This document shows, piece after piece, positions 11,021-20,930 of a stretch of 64,000 bases of DNA. The notes under the pieces were generated by a model. The model ran no database searches and was not told the DNA's origin. It saw only the letters and a program-made list of their open reading frames with translations. Origin of the DNA: Plasmodiophora brassicae (taxonomy: Eukaryota > Endomyxa > Phytomyxea > Plasmodiophorida > Plasmodiophoridae); the NCBI GenBank assembly GCA_039704465.1, contig JASFAU010000016.1, positions 620,001 to 684,000 of the forward strand. Reading direction: 5' to 3'. The translations under genes and the position numbers were made by a program. Position 1 is the first letter of the stretch; each line of letters opens with the position of its first letter.

Positions 11021-11425
11021 ATGAAGGCGGTCTTGGTCTGTTTCATTGTCGCGTGCGCCGTGCTGGCGGCCGGCGTTGTGGGTGATCGGCAGCCGCAACT
11101 GACCGAGGAGGATATCAACGCGCTCCTGGCGCAGTACGCGCAGGCGGCGCATGATCCGTCTGGCAAGTTGGGCGCGGCCGCGCACCTACCGACGAACGTC
11201 ATGGCCGGCCGGGTCCCTGGGCCCTCGCAGCACGTCGCGGTTGGCGGCGACGCCTCCGCCGATCATCCCCTGATGTCCATCCTGGGCCAGGCCAAGGCCG
11301 TCGCAGGCAAGGCCGTCGCCACGGCCGCCATCGGCGCGCTGAAACTCGGCACCGAGGGCCTGAACCGCCTGCACAAGTACAACGTGGCCCGGAAGGCGAC
11401 GTCCGCCGCCGCCAACGCCCAGTGA
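11021..11425 (+). CDS. Small secreted protein, 134 aa, unknown
   Basis: ATG at 11021 begins MKAVLVCFIVACAVLAAGVVG, a clear signal peptide. The open frame upstream to 10910 lacks such a signal and starts with non-ATG codons. The mature part has an acidic helix (LTEEDINALLAQYAQAA) and an alanine-rich C-terminal helix with Lys/Arg (about residues 85-134). Amphipathic, no cysteines in the mature part. No family recognised. A single exon is enough. Confidence 0.65.
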   Translation: MKAVLVCFIVACAVLAAGVVGDRQPQLTEEDINALLAQYAQAAHDPSGKLGAAAHLPTNVMAGRVPGPSQHVAVGGDASADHPLMSILGQAKAVAGKAVATAAIGALKLGTEGLNRLHKYNVARKATSAAANAQ

Positions 11426-11515
11426 GGTACATCACTGGCGTACGCCCCGTCAGGCACTGCCACATCAATACACTATTGGCCTCGCTCTGCGTCCGCAACG
11501 TCGTCTGCGCTGGTG

Positions 11516-13995
11516 CTATCGCCGCTGCTCCTGTATCTGCGATCGTATCTCGTCGATGGCTCGCGTCATGTCGGCCAGCGTCGCAATCAGGGCCGCGTTC
11601 GACATGGACACGTCCTGGCAAACGCGTCAGTCTCAGGCTGGCGGAGACGTGTGGGCGCGCCTGCCGCCGTACCATGCTGGGCGTGGGCGCGTTCATTGGC
11701 GATGGCGCCCGGGACTTGGGCCCCGACCGGCTGCACAGCGGCTGCACCAGCCATTCGTCGTTCTGCCGACAGTCGATGTGTCACCCAGCGGTCGCCCAGT
11801 GCAGTCGACAGCAACAACAACAACAACAACAGCAGCAGCAGACCTGTGCCAGATCGGGGATGGCCTCGATGCGCGCGTGAAGCTCCTCGGTGAGGCGCAG
11901 GTACCGGTCGTGCAGCGACTCCTCGCCGTCGGCAACGTCCAGATGGAGGGCGTCGTCGTCGACGGGTTCCCGCGCGGCATCCTCGCCGCCGCCACCGCCG
12001 TCGTCGTCGTCCTCGTCGACGCCGCGCAGCGTGATGAAGTGCTGGGCGCGCCGGTCCAGCCGGTTCTCGTTCAGCACGGCCGCGTACAGGGCGGCGAACC
12101 GGTCCAGGGCCGCCTGGCGGAACTCGTGCTGGAACTCGACCTGGTTGCGAAGCAATTCGATGACGGCGGGGCGCGGTACGGCCCAGACGGTCACGGGTCC
12201 ACAGGCCCGCGCGTCCGATGTCCACTCGTCTGCGAAGCAGGCGGCTCAGACCACGGGCGTGCACAGGGCTCCGTTTCTGGCAGGCACCGCCCTACCGGAC
12301 AGGACGATGCCGATCTCGCCGAGCGTGGTGCCCTCCTCGCAGACCATGATCTCAAAGGTGCTGTCCGGGGGCGTCATGGCCACCTGACCGGACGAGATGA
12401 CCATCCACTCGGCAACCTTGTCGCCGAACCGCCCAATGTACTCGCCGTCGTTGAACTCGATGGCGTTGCCGGCCATGATCAGCTCGGTGATGAACGACTT
12501 CGGCTTGCCCTGCAGGCGGGGCGTGCGCGACGTGATGTCCCTGAAGATGTACATGGACGCCGTGTTGCGCAGCGCCGTCGGCATCGCCCGCAGGAACTCC
12601 TTCGTGTCCACGCGGCGACCCGCGTGCGACCGCTCGTTGCACTGTGCCCCGACGGACGCGCCCCGGTCAGGTGCACGCAGGCCAAACGGCGACCGGCGAA
12701 TGCAGGACTGACGTAGACAGTGTTGAAGTAGCGGAAGATGTCGACGCGCAGCTGCTTCGGGAAGTGGTTCGTCCTACACAGCGACGGGGGGCGGCCTCCG
12801 GGTCAGACCTGGGCACGACGCCATTCGCATCGGGCGACGCCGACGCACTCGATGAAGGTCGACAGGGCAGCCATCTTGTCGACGTACGACATGCCGTCGG
12901 CGTCGATCTGCTGGACGATCGAGCTGAACATGCCGGTCACTGTGCGGCACGTGCCTCGGTCAGTCTGGGGGGTGGTGGGGCGGCCATCGGGGCAGGGGCC
13001 GCACCGTAGGAGAAGGAGATGGCGGACATCAGGACGATGACGATGGCGAACGACATCTCGAGCGGGTTCTGCGGGCTGATGTCGCCGTATCCGATGGTGC
13101 AGAGCGTGACGAGGACCCAGTAGCCGGCGACGGTGTACTCGTGGAGCCACCTGGGGATGCCGTCCGCCCGGCTGTCGAAATCGTACTGGTTCAGCCAGGT
13201 CGGCCTCGGGTGCTCCCGGAAGTATCGCTGCTGGATGACGGCGACATAGATCCAGGCGGGGGCGACCAGGTTCGTCAGCATGATGACGAGGACGAACAGG
13301 CGCATGAGGCGCCACTGGGTGACCGTGCGCCGGTCGACGCGCCTGTACCGGGGCGCCTGCCGCTCCTGCATGTCGCCCGTGAGGCGCGCCAGGCGGAACA
13401 GGCGCAGGTACTTGCACAGGCGCAGCATCTGGAGGAACTCGGCCAGGGCGTACAGGCGCGGCGGTAGCAGCAGGGCGATGAAGTACCAGGGGACCAGCGA
13501 CAGGACCAGCACGACCAGGATGACATTGTTCAGGCGGCGTTGCGCGCGCCCGACGATAACGTCGATCAGGAAGATGACGTCGACGGCCAGGTCGAGCCAG
13601 TTGGACCAGTTCGGCGTCGTGTCGTCGACGTAGGCCAGGATGAAGGGCAGCGCCAGCCACGTGTAGACCAGGCAGGTGCCGATGACGCCGTCCCAGACGA
13701 CGGCCAGGCGCTCGAGCCTGTCCTCCGACAGCAGCTCCGGGGCGTCGCCGCCGGCGATCAGCTCGGGCGACACGGCCGCGTACGACGTCAGGTCGCCGAC
13801 GGCCGCCGACACCTTCCCGGCCAGCGTCATCGTCGCCCGGGACATGGTCCCCGTGTTCGACAGGAACGACGACGTTTTCGACGCGCCGCGAACGTGCCGG
13901 CTGCGGCCGGGGCCGACGTCGTCGTCGCGACCGACAACCTCATCGCCATCGTCATCGGCGTCGTCGTTGTCCCTGTTGGGCGTGGCCGGCATCAT
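11516..13995 (-). CDS. Voltage-sensor K+ channel with cyclic-nucleotide-binding domain, seven exons
   Basis: Exons on the minus strand: 13995-13005, 12939-12849, 12773-12719, 12641-12296, 12229-11844, 11741-11673, 11614-11516. Total is 2037 nt (678 residues); every junction is in phase. The first exon encodes six membrane segments. S4 carries basic residues every third position (RLCKYLRLFRLAR), and the pore has the potassium filter TIGYGD (about residues 300-305). After S6 come a C-linker and a CNBD with the GEIG phosphate-cassette motif followed by an ARA. The C-terminal exon ends in a short helical segment. This is the EAG/HCN/CNG/plant-AKT-like superfamily, in the plasma membrane. A (CAG/CAA)n tract lies inside the intron 11843-11742, not in coding sequence. 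ATG at 13992 is an alternative start. Confidence 0.88.
11808..11841. repeat. CAA/CAG microsatellite inside an intron
   Basis: About eleven CAA/CAG triplets sit within the 102-nt intron of the channel gene. Read through, they would encode a run of cysteines; splicing removes them. Confidence 0.85.
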
Positions 13996-14017
13996 GATGA
14001 CGGCTTCTGTCTGACGT

Positions 14018-14051
14018 GTGTGTGTGTGTGTGTGTCTGTCTGTGTGTGTGA
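14018..14051. repeat. TG-rich dinucleotide repeat
   Basis: An almost pure (TG)n tract lies just upstream of the channel start codon, between the divergently transcribed channel and CAP genes. Confidence 0.9.
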
Positions 14052-14333
14052 CGGGAGCATCGATGGGATCGATCGCGTACCGCTTTATGCAGACAGACCG
14101 ACGGTGGACGGCTAAGGTGCCCAGCGGGGTCCAGCGCAACCCCTCCCTTCCCCCAGCCATGTGCGCCTAGACGACTCGTCAGATGGCGGTGCCGTTCAGG
14201 TGCGGGCGATGACGTCACCGGTGGCGTTGACGTCACGCGCGCGTGTACGCTCGCCTTGTTCCGGTTCCGGCATCGGGGGTGACGACAGGGCGGCGACAAA
14301 CCAAAATTCGTGGTCGGATTCGCAGCACAGGCC

Positions 14334-15302
14334 ATGCTGACGATCGTTACAGCTGCTGCTGTTGCCGTCCTGCTGGGGGTGTCGTGCGGCGAGCTGTCGG
14401 CGGCCGATAAGCGCGACCTGGTGGCCTGGCACAATTACTACCGGTCGCGGAGCCAGGAGGTCGTCGCCCAGGGCGGCCAGGGCGCCACGGCCATGATGGC
14501 CGTCCAGTGGGACGACGCGCTGGCGGCCGACGCGCAGCAATGGGCGAACCTGTGCCTCGAGGAGCACGCCCGCGGCATCCACAGCGGCGAGAACATTGCG
14601 TTCGCGACGCCGACGAACTCGTTCGTGTTCATGAAGCTGGTCGACTTCTGGTTCACCGCCGAGGGCTCCCGGTACAACTTCCAGACGACGCAGTGCCAGG
14701 CGAACTATGAGTGCAGTCACTGGCGCCAGCTGATGTGGGCGCAGGTCACCCGGATCGGGTGTGCCATGCGCACCTGCTCGGGCCTCAAGGTGCTCAACAC
14801 GTTCCAGGGCGACGAGCTCGTCTGCCGGTACGACGTGGCGCCCGTCCGCGCCATGCGACCGTTCGAGGCCGGCCCGGTCTGCAGCAGGTGCCCCGCTGGG
14901 CACCAGTGCACGTCGAACCTGTGCACACCGGCCGGCACCCAGGTCGTCCTGCCCGACGCCATCCCCGACTACATCAAGCAGCCCGTCGTCATGAACTCGA
15001 ACGTCACCGACCGGGGGCCGCAGACCGGCTTCTCCTCCTCCCCGGTCGTCCAGGCACAGGAACGGTCGTCGACGGCGCCTCCGCCAAGCGCGCCCACCTC
15101 TCCTACGTCCTCCATCGGCCCTGTCCAGGCGGCGCCAGGGTCGCCCCTGGCAACGTCGTCGTCGCCGCCGCCGCCGGCTAACGGCACGTCACCAGCGCCA
15201 CCGATTGCCAATGCAACGACGCCAGCCGTTCCAGCTGCAGCAGGTGTGGCGTCCCCGACGCCAGCTGCGAAGCCTACCAGCGTCGCGTCTGTTCGACAAT
15301 GA
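14334..15302 (+). CDS. CAP/SCP (PR-1-like) secreted protein
   Basis: The ATG at 14334 starts a signal peptide (MLTIVTAAAVAVLLGVSCG); the frame is open upstream but begins at GTG. The product is 322 residues. CAP signatures are present: AWHNYYRSRS, SGENIA and SHWRQLMWAQVTRIGCAM. A short cysteine-rich segment (CSRCPAGHQC) follows, then a Pro/Ser/Thr-rich tail of about 100 residues, probably O-glycosylated or extended. CAP proteins act outside the cell in lipid binding, defence or signalling; the role here is unknown. Single exon. The channel gene is divergent to it. Confidence 0.9.
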   Translation: MLTIVTAAAVAVLLGVSCGELSAADKRDLVAWHNYYRSRSQEVVAQGGQGATAMMAVQWDDALAADAQQWANLCLEEHARGIHSGENIAFATPTNSFVFMKLVDFWFTAEGSRYNFQTTQCQANYECSHWRQLMWAQVTRIGCAMRTCSGLKVLNTFQGDELVCRYDVAPVRAMRPFEAGPVCSRCPAGHQCTSNLCTPAGTQVVLPDAIPDYIKQPVVMNSNVTDRGPQTGFSSSPVVQAQERSSTAPPPSAPTSPTSSIGPVQAAPGSPLATSSSPPPPANGTSPAPPIANATTPAVPAAAGVASPTPAAKPTSVASVRQ

Positions 15303-15385
15303 CGATTTCGCAATACAGTGCAGGTGCGAACACACAAACACGTTGCTCATGTGTCAGTGTACCGTGTCGTCGCCGCTGACCTTGT

Positions 15386-16438
15386 TCAGGCTTCGCCGAG
15401 ACGCAGGGTCATGGCGCCCGTGCTGACCAGGGCGGGACGCTCGTCGAAGCGGAACGCGTCGAGCAGGTTGCGTCGAATGCCTTCCACGCTGACGGCGACA
15501 GCCGACGCCCGGCTCCTGGCCGCCGGGTCCACTTCACCCTGCGGCGGCGCGCCCCGGTTCAGGCGACCGATCGCGGCCGACATGGCCGACGACACGGCCG
15601 CCGGCGACCTTGCGGGCGTCACGGTCCGGTACGGGTTCAGGTTCAGGTTCAGGTCCAGGCTGGCGGTCAGCGCATCGCAGAACGCGTCCGGTCGGGGGGA
15701 AGGCGCGCGCTGGAGCGTCGGGCGACGCGACGACGGCGACCAGTCGAGGAAGGCACCGGATCGGTGGGCTGGGTCGCTTGGCAACGACGTGGGCAGGGCG
15801 GCGGCGTGCGCCGTGCCTGACGTCGCCGAACTGGACGGCAACGCCGCTGGCGCAGGTGGCAACAACGACGATGGGCGATACGGGACAATGGCCGTTGTCA
15901 CCACCGGCGTCGTCTGGCAGTGCGCGTCTGGTTCACCCTCATCGACGTTGACGTACTCGTCGATGTCGTCGTCGTCGTACGCCAGGTCGTCCACGTACGA
16001 CGCCAGGTCGTCATCGTAATCGGTGCCGTGGACGACGTCGCCACTGGTGCTGTCCTCATCGTCATCGTCGTCGTCGTCCTCGACGACGTCGTCGCCGTCC
16101 ACGACGCTCTTCTCGTCGTCGTCGTCGTCGTCATCCTCGTCGTGACCTTGCGGTTGCCGGGCGACCGGCGTCGTCGATGTGCCCACGAGGATGCTCTGCA
16201 TTGTGCCGGTGGTCCACTGCGAGGGCCACTGCGGCCAGCGACGCGCCAGCGGCACGACACGGTTCAGCACGGACGCAACGACGTTCTCGACGTCGCTGTC
16301 GTACGACGGGATCTCGCCAACTACCGCACTCTGGCCGCTGTCGGCGGCACCGTCCCTGTCGCCATCGTCGTCGTTACGGGACGGTGGGGCGACAGGCGCC
16401 GGCCTGGTCGTCCTGCTGACCGGGCGAATGCAGGTCAT
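15386..16438 (-). CDS. Acidic low-complexity hypothetical protein
   Basis: 350 residues from ATG at 16438. It holds two long Asp/Glu runs (about residues 100-185, encoded by GTC/GAC-type triplet tracts seen on the plus strand at 15960-16145), a Pro/Ser-rich region, and an Arg-containing C-terminus. No domain is recognised. The length of the open frame is partly explained by GC-rich triplet repeats, so the gene call is moderate. Confidence 0.5.
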   Translation of the reverse strand: MTCIRPVSRTTRPAPVAPPSRNDDDGDRDGAADSGQSAVVGEIPSYDSDVENVVASVLNRVVPLARRWPQWPSQWTTGTMQSILVGTSTTPVARQPQGHDEDDDDDDDEKSVVDGDDVVEDDDDDDDEDSTSGDVVHGTDYDDDLASYVDDLAYDDDDIDEYVNVDEGEPDAHCQTTPVVTTAIVPYRPSSLLPPAPAALPSSSATSGTAHAAALPTSLPSDPAHRSGAFLDWSPSSRRPTLQRAPSPRPDAFCDALTASLDLNLNLNPYRTVTPARSPAAVSSAMSAAIGRLNRGAPPQGEVDPAARSRASAVAVSVEGIRRNLLDAFRFDERPALVSTGAMTLRLGEA

Positions 16439-16641
16439 AGCGGACGAATGACCGAATGGTACGTGCGTACTTAGGACAGCGAGTAAGTCCCACAGGGCAG
16501 GCGCGTGCCAGGACTGCGTCACGTAGCGACCGATGATAACGAAGACAGCGCGGCCGACCCGATCGTCTGCCTACGGAAGTGGACCCGTACTGCTTTACTG
16601 TAGGTTGCCAGTGGATATACGTAAGGGGGGCCGGGGAATGA

Positions 16642-17208
16642 TCATTCGTCGGTGGCCAGGCCCGATTGGGACACGTAAATCCCATCGAGGAACTTGCGGA
16701 TGTCCTTGTTCTTGACCAGGCATGACTGGTGGATGCGGGCGGCGCTCTGCCCGACGGCATCAATGTTGTTGCCCGTCAGGACCAGCTGGTCCTTGATGTC
16801 CGTGCTACGTACGCAGGAGACGCCCTCCTCGAGCGGCACCGTACGGACGACCTTCTCGCCCAGGAAGTTGCGGATGCTCAGCTCCTTGCCACCATCCTCG
16901 AGCGACACGTTGATCGGAAAATGCGAGTACACGAGACGCATCTTGTACTGGAAGCCCTTGGTGACGCCCGTGATCATGTTCTCGATGTGCGATGTCACCG
17001 AGCGGATCGTGGCGATCTGTTTGCGGTTGCCGAACCACATCTCCGCCAGCAGCTTCTTCGACGAGATACGGCGCAGCGACAGGTTCACATGCTGGAACGA
17101 TCGGGAGAGTTTGCCGCGCGGGCCCTGCACCGACACGGTGCGCGACTTGACCGTGACGGTCACGCCGTCGGGGATCTCGACCGTCCGCGTCGTCCGAATG
17201 GTTTTCAT
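16642..17208 (-). CDS. 60S ribosomal protein uL6 (L9)
   Basis: 188 residues, uninterrupted. It starts MKTIRTTRTVEIPDGVTV and contains the two uL6 alpha/beta repeats, with SVQGPRGKLSR near the start and the family blocks HIENMITGVTKGFQYKMR, NFLGEKVVR and VSCVRSTDIKDQLVLTGN. Length matches eukaryotic L9 (about 190). A component of the large cytosolic ribosomal subunit. ATG at 17208 is fixed by homology-like spacing; the open frame upstream is not conserved in character. Divergent from the eS21 gene 161 bp away. Confidence 0.97.
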   Translation of the reverse strand: MKTIRTTRTVEIPDGVTVTVKSRTVSVQGPRGKLSRSFQHVNLSLRRISSKKLLAEMWFGNRKQIATIRSVTSHIENMITGVTKGFQYKMRLVYSHFPINVSLEDGGKELSIRNFLGEKVVRTVPLEEGVSCVRSTDIKDQLVLTGNNIDAVGQSAARIHQSCLVKNKDIRKFLDGIYVSQSGLATDE

Positions 17209-17369
17209 GGCGGTGCCGGCGACGTCGCAAACAATGGATTGGGTAGCGGGCGCAGACGGCGGAGTCCGTGGCGGCCTGGCCAATATATGACAGAGCCCTA
17301 AAAACGACGCGGGCCACGGAGTCCGCACCCGTCGGCGCAGTCGCTGTCGCTCCACAATTGTCGTCCACG
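17209..17369. promoter_or_regulatory. Shared promoter between uL6 and eS21
   Basis: Only 161 bp separate the start codons of the two divergent ribosomal-protein genes. The interval holds an AT-rich patch (ATATATGA near 17283) in otherwise GC-rich DNA, which could act as a TATA-like element. A bidirectional promoter is an inference from the layout. Confidence 0.6.
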
Positions 17370-17606
17370 ATGGCCGTCGACCCCGCCAAGTACACGCCGC
17401 GCAAGTGCTCGGCCACCAACCGGGTCATCACGGCCAAGGACCACGCCAGCGTCCAGATCAACGTCGGCGAGGTTGACGAGAACGGCCTGCACACGGGCGC
17501 ATACACGACGTTCGCCTTCAGCGGCTACATTCGGCAGAAGGCCGAGTCCGACGCCTGGCTCACCAAGCTGGCGGCCCAGAACGGCATCATCAACAACATC
17601 TTCTAA
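17370..17606 (+). CDS. 40S ribosomal protein eS21
   Basis: 78 residues, single exon, ATG at 17370. The sequence has the family blocks YTPRKCSATNRVITAKDHASVQINVG, abbreviated here to its key parts: RKCSATNR, DHASVQIN and SGYIRQKAESD. Eukaryotic S21 is about 80 residues. Component of the small ribosomal subunit. The next 245 bases downstream show no gene and should hold the 3' UTR. Confidence 0.97.
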   Translation: MAVDPAKYTPRKCSATNRVITAKDHASVQINVGEVDENGLHTGAYTTFAFSGYIRQKAESDAWLTKLAAQNGIINNIF

Positions 17607-17851
17607 AACGCAAACCCTGTCCTTGCCGTACGACATTTCGTGTTATGTAAAACCGCCAAGTGTCCCCGAACCGCAGTACGTACGATATGCTGCGGCTACC
17701 GCGCCGACTCACACACCCTGCGACACGCGTGCCGCCGTCGAAGCGTGAGTAGTGATCGTTGCCACCGGCTCTGTCGGGAAGGTATTTGCTGGACTTGGCG
17801 GGAGACGTTGCCACCCGTAGTAGTGGGTCACTGGGCATCAGTAGGGTCTCC

Positions 17852-18600
17852 ATGCTTTACGCCGTTTCGACCGTCAGCGCCGAAGCCAGGTCATACTCCA
17901 TCATGCAGGTCAGGTGCCGGTGCGAGTGCCGGGTCGACCGCCATATCCTGCGTCATCTGCACGGCCAATGCCGTCCCTGTTCGTGTTCAGCCAGGTCGTT
18001 GTTATCGGTCTGCATGCGGCCTGCGCCCGTTCTGTCCGGGATGAATTATCCTGGCTTCGACAGCAGACCGCCGATGGTGAGTTGCACGAGGTCCATCGTC
18101 AATCGGGATGCCCTGGCGGTGCACGATGCTATGACGCCATCTTGGTGCCGCCGGGAGGCAACCTGAAGATGCCCGGTGATCGCAGTGGCGTGCGGCACGT
18201 GCTGAAGGCGAGGCTGTCTGCCAAGCTGCACGCCATGAGCAGGACACGACAGCAGTACCCGATCGAGGTCGTCCTGCGCATTGCCATCTTCAAGGGATAC
18301 CCGCACGAACACCCGCCGTCGATCGCCATCGCCGACCGCAACGGCCTGCGACGGGCCGACCTGGAACGACTGGAACGCGTCCTGCGGGGCATCGTCGCCG
18401 ACCGGCAATGCAACGAGAAGATCGTCGCTGCTGGACAGCGCGTGATGACGTTCCTGTCCAGCCCGAACGACAAATGCAGGAAGCAGGTCGTCAAGTACTA
18501 CATCGAGGACGTTATCGTCGTTGTCATTGTCCTGTTCTTCCTGTACCAGTATATGCTGTACAGCATGCACCGTCCTGTCGTCCATGTGGCTCGCCGGTAA
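17852..18600 (+). CDS. RWD-domain protein with C-terminal membrane anchor
   Basis: Proposed exons are 17852-17889 and 17991-18600 (phase 2; 101-nt intron), giving 215 residues. Residues about 35-165 look like an RWD fold: RDELSWLRQQ helix, LVPPGGN, YPIEVVLRIAIFKGYPHEHPPSIAI (the YPxxxPP-type turn), then two helices. The C-terminus has one hydrophobic segment (VIVVVIVLFFLYQYMLY). RWD domains mediate protein contacts in GCN2-like kinases, RING ligases and RWDD proteins. The 5' exon is less certain than the RWD part. It is tail-to-tail with the GT60 gene (75-bp gap). Confidence 0.6.
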
Positions 18601-18675
18601 CCGCATAATGAACGGGGCACGACGCGTTATACGTGCTGCTATGCGTTATATTGGAGCACAAGGGCGACGATACGA

Positions 18676-20214
18676 TCAGGTCCCCATCGGTTTGATATCG
18701 CCCAGCCAGACCTTGTTCTGCCAGTCGTATCGTTGGCCGCAGCGTCCTGTAGACCCGCCCGCCAGGTTGATGCCAGCGAACTCCAGGTACGCCTCGTAGG
18801 ACCGTTCGGAGCCCATGCCGAGGTCGTCGATCTCGCTGAGATCCACGGCCAGGGCCGCATCCGAAGGCAACGTTGTGCCGAGTAGGTACCGGGCACGCGC
18901 CTGCGACAACTCGCAGGTGCCTGCCCAGCTATTCGATTCGGCGTATACGTTCTTGGCCCTGCCGCCGTACTTGTGGTCCACAATGTTCTTCGTCGGCGTG
19001 AAGATGTCCCAGCCGGACGTCCACAGGCGCGCTGAGATCCTAAACAAAGCAGCAGTCAGATCAGGGTCCGTTCGGATGCGTTGTTGCTGTTGTTCTTGTT
19101 GAGCCACATACAGGAGCTCCTCGCCATGGAACAGGTACGGGACGTACTTGTCGAATGGGACATCGACGACCCATTGGCCCCGTCCGACGATCATGCCGCC
19201 GCCAATGAACGGGGTCACACAGGTCGTCGGTGCCTGACCCGGGACCTGGGCGATGCCCGGCGAGCGATTCTCGCCCGTGCACCAGTCGCTGAGCGTGATG
19301 AACAGGCCGGGTGGCGCGTCGGCGTGCTGTTTCACACAGCAGATCCTGTTCGACACCAGTCAGCTGTGATGCAGTCGGAGGGCAACAATGGGCGTCACCA
19401 GTCGATGCTGTCGGCATTGTTCATGTCGGTGTCGTCGGGCGGCGGGTAATGCGACAGGATTCCACGGTGCGGATCCGGCAGGCGGTCAATCTGTGCCATG
19501 AGCGACGTGTCCCAGTTGGGCGCGAAATGGCTGTGAGAGTCGATCTGCAGGTAGAACTCCTCGCCCTCATACAGCTTGGCGGCTGGGAACGACCCGCACG
19601 TCAGCACACTCGCATCGCGTACACAGGGCCAGGCAGGCGACTTGACCAATGTATCGGGCATGAGTTGGCCCAGCGCCCGCCGAAGCCGGCAGGCGTACGT
19701 GCCGTACCTGGCCGTGATATTTCGGGTCCAGCATTGATTCGCATGGCACATCGTCGCTATCATCGGACAGCTTCACCTGATCCACCAACCCGACATAGAC
19801 GTTCATCGGGTACTGGGCCTTGTCGAATAGATCGGCTAACGTCGATGGACACAGGTCATCACGGAACGACGCCAGTGACACGAACACAGTGCGTTGTCGA
19901 CCGTCTCGAATCAGGCTGGAAACACGCTCCCTGAAGCCTTGTACAGACTCGTCGAAGTATGGCAAGTCGTGTTCCGTGTACGTGTGCTCGTCCATTGTCA
20001 TCAGTTTCGAATACAGGGGGGACGGTTGAACAGCGATACGAGCCGGTGTCAAGGCGACGCGCAGCGCGATACCACAGATGAATGTGACAACTGCCAGCGA
20101 TAAGATAGCTGCCAGGCGACGAGTCAGAAACGCCCTGTCACCAAGAGCCTTGTCCCAATCAGATTTGGCTTCAGTGCCGATCGGCCGCGATCGTGTCGAC
20201 GTCAGCGGGAGCAT
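18676..20214 (-). CDS. GT60 glycosyltransferase (Skp1 hydroxyproline GlcNAc-transferase type), three exons
   Basis: Exons on the minus strand: 20214-19647, 19582-19399, 19345-18676; phases 1 and 2; 473 residues. Family blocks are clear: VFVSLASFRDDLCPSTL with DKAQYPMNVYVGLVDQ (nucleotide-sugar fold), GPTHARYI, EFYLQIDSHSHF (metal motif, D204-S-H206), VPYLFHGEE and LWTSGWDIFTP with a following NIVDHKYG. In Dictyostelium and Toxoplasma this enzyme adds GlcNAc to hydroxyproline of Skp1 in the cytoplasm. Here a hydrophobic segment (about residues 34-55) after a polar N-terminus suggests a type II membrane protein, so a Golgi enzyme on other substrates is possible. Confidence 0.85.
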
Positions 20215-20930
20215 CTAGAGGTAGAGAGGCGGCGGCCAGAGCGGGCCGCGATCGACGGGACAGATCCGCTGTCGGTATTCGACAGTGGGACTGGCACTCG
20301 ACACAGCAAGTGAGCCGATCGACTGCGGCCTTCAATCCTGGACCGCATGCATGGCCGCCAGTGGCGGGGACACATGACCAAGGGCTCATATTATCCGAGG
20401 TGATCCATAATCCGGGGAATGCTCGCGCTTCGTACCCAGATGTTTGCACAAGGCCTTCGTTATAAAAGAGTAGTAAACAGCCCGTATCCGGCGCCATCCA
20501 TACCAATAACGTCGCACACCGGTGATCTGACGTGACTTGTAGACAGACTTGGCCGCCCAGCCCTACCCAACCATAGGGTGCGTCCGATTGACATTACAGT
20601 TCGCAGTACCCCTACAGTAACCCCTTCTATTCAGTCCCAGCGAATATCAACCAGGTTCCAGGCTGTCGAACTCCACGAGCTCCTGCAGTGCTCGACGGGC
20701 AGCATTACGCGCGGCGCGACATGCCCGCCCGGATATCCCCGCAGTCCGAGGAGTGCAACACTTAGGGGTGGCAAGTCGTCTATGGCTCTGTATAATACAC
20801 CCGACGTCCTGTATAATACGAAAAAGTGTACAATACCTGTATAATACTGGTGAATAATACAGGTATTTAATACAGCCTATTGGAAATGCATTCAAAGATG
20901 TGTGTATTCATTCCGAGATGGATCAGGGCC
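20215..20930. other. No gene; AT-rich repeats at the end of a retroelement
   Basis: No credible coding frame. Bases 20792-20876 contain about four copies of a TATAATAC-like motif. Composition shifts from GC-rich to AT-rich. This is the expected place for the 3' LTR of the minus-strand Ty3-type element that follows, but I could not match a second LTR copy. Confidence 0.4.

Noticed and set aside
11781..11843. Poly-cysteine C-terminus of the channel
   Set aside because: It starts exactly at a GT donor after DLAQ; splicing to 11741 in phase removes it.
11556..12716. 386-codon plus-strand frame
   Set aside because: Antisense of the channel exons; its text is low complexity.
15960..16145. GTC/GAC repeat tract as a separate satellite
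   Set aside because: It lies within one long acidic reading frame and is better explained as coding for Asp/Glu runs.
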